Positions 42,001 through 45,000 of a DNA stretch of 64,000 bases are shown here, in pieces (position 1 is the stretch's first letter; each line of letters starts with the position of its first letter). This stretch comes from Verrucomicrobiota bacterium (GTDB lineage: Bacteria > Verrucomicrobiota > Verrucomicrobiia > Limisphaerales > J093), in the NCBI GenBank assembly GCA_029556615.1, contig JAKQDD010000055.1, forward strand, positions 24,230-88,229. Direction: 5' to 3'. The position numbers were made by a program, and so were the translations under genes. The notes beneath the pieces were generated by a model, which saw only the letters and a list, made by a program, of their open reading frames with translations, was not told the origin of the DNA and ran no database searches.

Positions 42001-45000
42001 GCGGCCCCGCACGGGTACCCATCGCCTGTCCGTCCACGTAAAGAGCCGCCACGTCCTCGGTGCCATCCATCGCCACCGACACATGATGCCATTGGCCATC
42101 CGTCATCGCCGGTATGGTCCACGTCAGCGTGACGTTGCCCGTCGCGCGATACAGCCCGAACGACGTCGGCGAGTTCAAACCGAGGAGCAATTCGTTGTCC
42201 GTCGCCGCCCGGGCAACACTCACGATGTGTTGCACGCGCGTCGTCGCCGTCTTGAACCAGAACTCCACCGTCAAGTCGCTCAGCCCGTTGATCGCGGCCG
42301 ACGGCAGCCAGACCCAATCATCCACCCCGTCAAACACGACCGCAGTGCCCGGCCCCACCGAACTCACCGCCGGCGCCGTGAAGTCGACTTCCACCCGGTA
42401 CACAAGGTCATCCCCGTACCCATCCCGGTTCTGGTCCAGCGGCAGACCGGCCGAATCCCGCAGACCACTCGTCTCCCCCGACCGCGCCCGCAGTTCGTAT
42501 AGCCCCTCCGTCAGCGCCCCCTCGGTCAACAACCGTATCTCGGTCGTCCCATCTCCATACTCCGGGGTCAGGGTCAGGACCACGTCGTCCGCCCCCCCCA
42601 TTACCCGATCCGCCCCCAGGAACGTCAGGGTGTACGTCCCGACATCCCGTGCCCCCTCGCCCACAACCGCGGCCGAGAGCGTCAACACAAACCGATTGAT
42701 GTCCGCCGCGTTGGTCTGCGCCGCCGGCGTCACGGACACGACATACGGCCCCGAGGGGGTCGTGTCCCGCCGATATACCGTTCCCGCTCCACCCGACTGC
42801 GAACCGGACCCGCCGCTCACCGTCACGTTCTCCGACGCCAAGGTCAAACCCGCGGAGTAATACAAGGCCACCCTCCCGCCACCACCGCCACCCCCGGAGC
42901 CCTGGCCCGCGCCCCCGTTTGCCGTGACATTGCCGCTCCCCGCGATGACATCCGCCTCGAGCCAAACTGACCCACCCGAGCCACCCCCTTGTTCACCGCC
43001 CACCCCGGCCCCACCGTCGGCACTGATCGTGCCGTCCAAGGTCAGGGTCCCGGATACCACCAAATGAACCACCCCACCCCCGGCGCCGCCATTCCCGCCG
43101 GGGCTGTTGTCCGCGTTGTCGCCGCCACCCGAGCCCAAGTCCAACGGCTCCTCGATCGAACCGTACACCGCACTCGCCCCAGCAGGCGCGCCTCCAACTC
43201 CACCGTAACTGCCACCGCTGCCAGCCCCGGCATGCGCGGGAGCGCCTCCGGGCCCGCGACCGTCCCGGCCGATGCTGCCTACTTCGCCCCCCAGGTACCC
43301 CTGACCGCTGGCATTGACGGCTGACCCGGCGGCAATGGCCACCGAACCAGCCCTAAGTGTTACGCCGGTCCCCCGCCATTGGCCCTCGATCATCCGTTGC
43401 TGGTTGATGCTACCGCAGAAGATCGTCGAACTGCCGGTCAAAGACAGCGCCCCAGTCACGGTGACCTCGGATCCGCCCCCAATCGTCCACGTGGCCGCGT
43501 CATCCAATGTCACGGCGCCATACGTGAGCTGGGTGTTCGCCGGGGTGACCCAGTTCTCGAACACCCGAATCTGCAAATCCGCGACCGACTGATCAAAGAA
43601 AGCGACCGTGCCAACCTGTCCCGCACCGTTGCCCGTTCCACCGGCAGCCGTACTGGCCGTGTACCCAGTGAACTCGGCGGCCTGTGTATAGTATATGGCA
43701 ATCCGCCCGCCACCGCCGCCCGAGCCCGCTCCCTGGCCGGCGCCTCCAGTGGCCTGGAAAAGACCGGCCCCCGTCAAGACCTGGGTCGTCACCCAAATCG
43801 AACCACCGGAGCCGCCCCCTTGCTCGCTGCCCACCCCGTCCCCGCCATTCGCCGAGATCACCCCGTCGAGGGTAAACGTGCCGCTGACGACTAACCGGAT
43901 CGCCCCGCCGCCGCTCCCCCCATACCCGCCCGGGCTGTTGTCACTGTTGTCCCCGCCTCCGGACCCGAGATCCGTCGGCGCACTGGCGGACCCATAGATG
44001 GCCGCTTGACCCGCCACCGCCCCGCCATAGCCACCATAGCTACCCCCGCTCCCGCCCCCACCGTAGGCCGGAGCACCGCCGGGGCCGCGCCCATACGAAC
44101 CGATGGACGCCGACTCACCGCCAACGTACCCCTGGCTGTCCGCGGAAACCCGAGAGCCCGCTTCGACGACCAGTTCCTTCGCGCTCAACGTCACACCGAC
44201 GCCTGCCCACTGATCGCCCACCTTGGCAGAGGTGTTCTTTCCCAGACAGAGAACGGTCGAGTTGTCCTTCACCCAGAACCGCTCGCTTACCGTGACCGTC
44301 GAACCCCCGCCCACCGTCAGCGTACCCCCGGCCTCGACCGTCAGCTTCTGATACGCCACGGTCGTGTCCGCCGGAATGACGTAGTTCGAGAACACCCGGA
44401 GATGCGGCAGCGCGGCGGAGCTGTCAAAGACCGCCAGCGTCCCCATCGTGCCAGCCCCATTCCCCGCCCCGCCCGCCAAGTTCACCTGGGTGAACCCTGA
44501 ATAGCCCAAGTCCTGCTCGTAGTGGATCGCCACTCGGCCGCCACCGCCCCCCGAGCCGTTCCCCTGGCCCGCACCGCCCATCGCCCGGATCTGCCCCGAG
44601 CCCGTAATCTTGTCTGTCGTGACCCAGATCGAACCGCCCGAGCCACCCCCTTGCTCGTTGCCCTGGCCTGCTTCGCCATTGGCACTCAGCGTGCCCTCGA
44701 GTGTCAGCACCCCCGAGACGACAAGCCGGATCGCCCCACCGCCATAACCGCCCCGGCCCCCGGGGTTGTTGTCGCTGTTGTCGCCGCCACCGGACCCGAG
44801 GTCGATCGGCGAATCAATCGAACCGTACGCCTCCGCCCGGCCCGCATACGCTCCTCCGTAGCCACCGTAGCTGCCCCCGCTGCCCCCGCCCCCAGTTGCC
44901 GGCCCGCCCCCCGGACCACGCCCGTATGAGCCGTAGGACCCCGCCTCGCCTCCCCAATAACCCTGCGCATCCGCGGAAACCACCGAGCCCGCCGTCACCT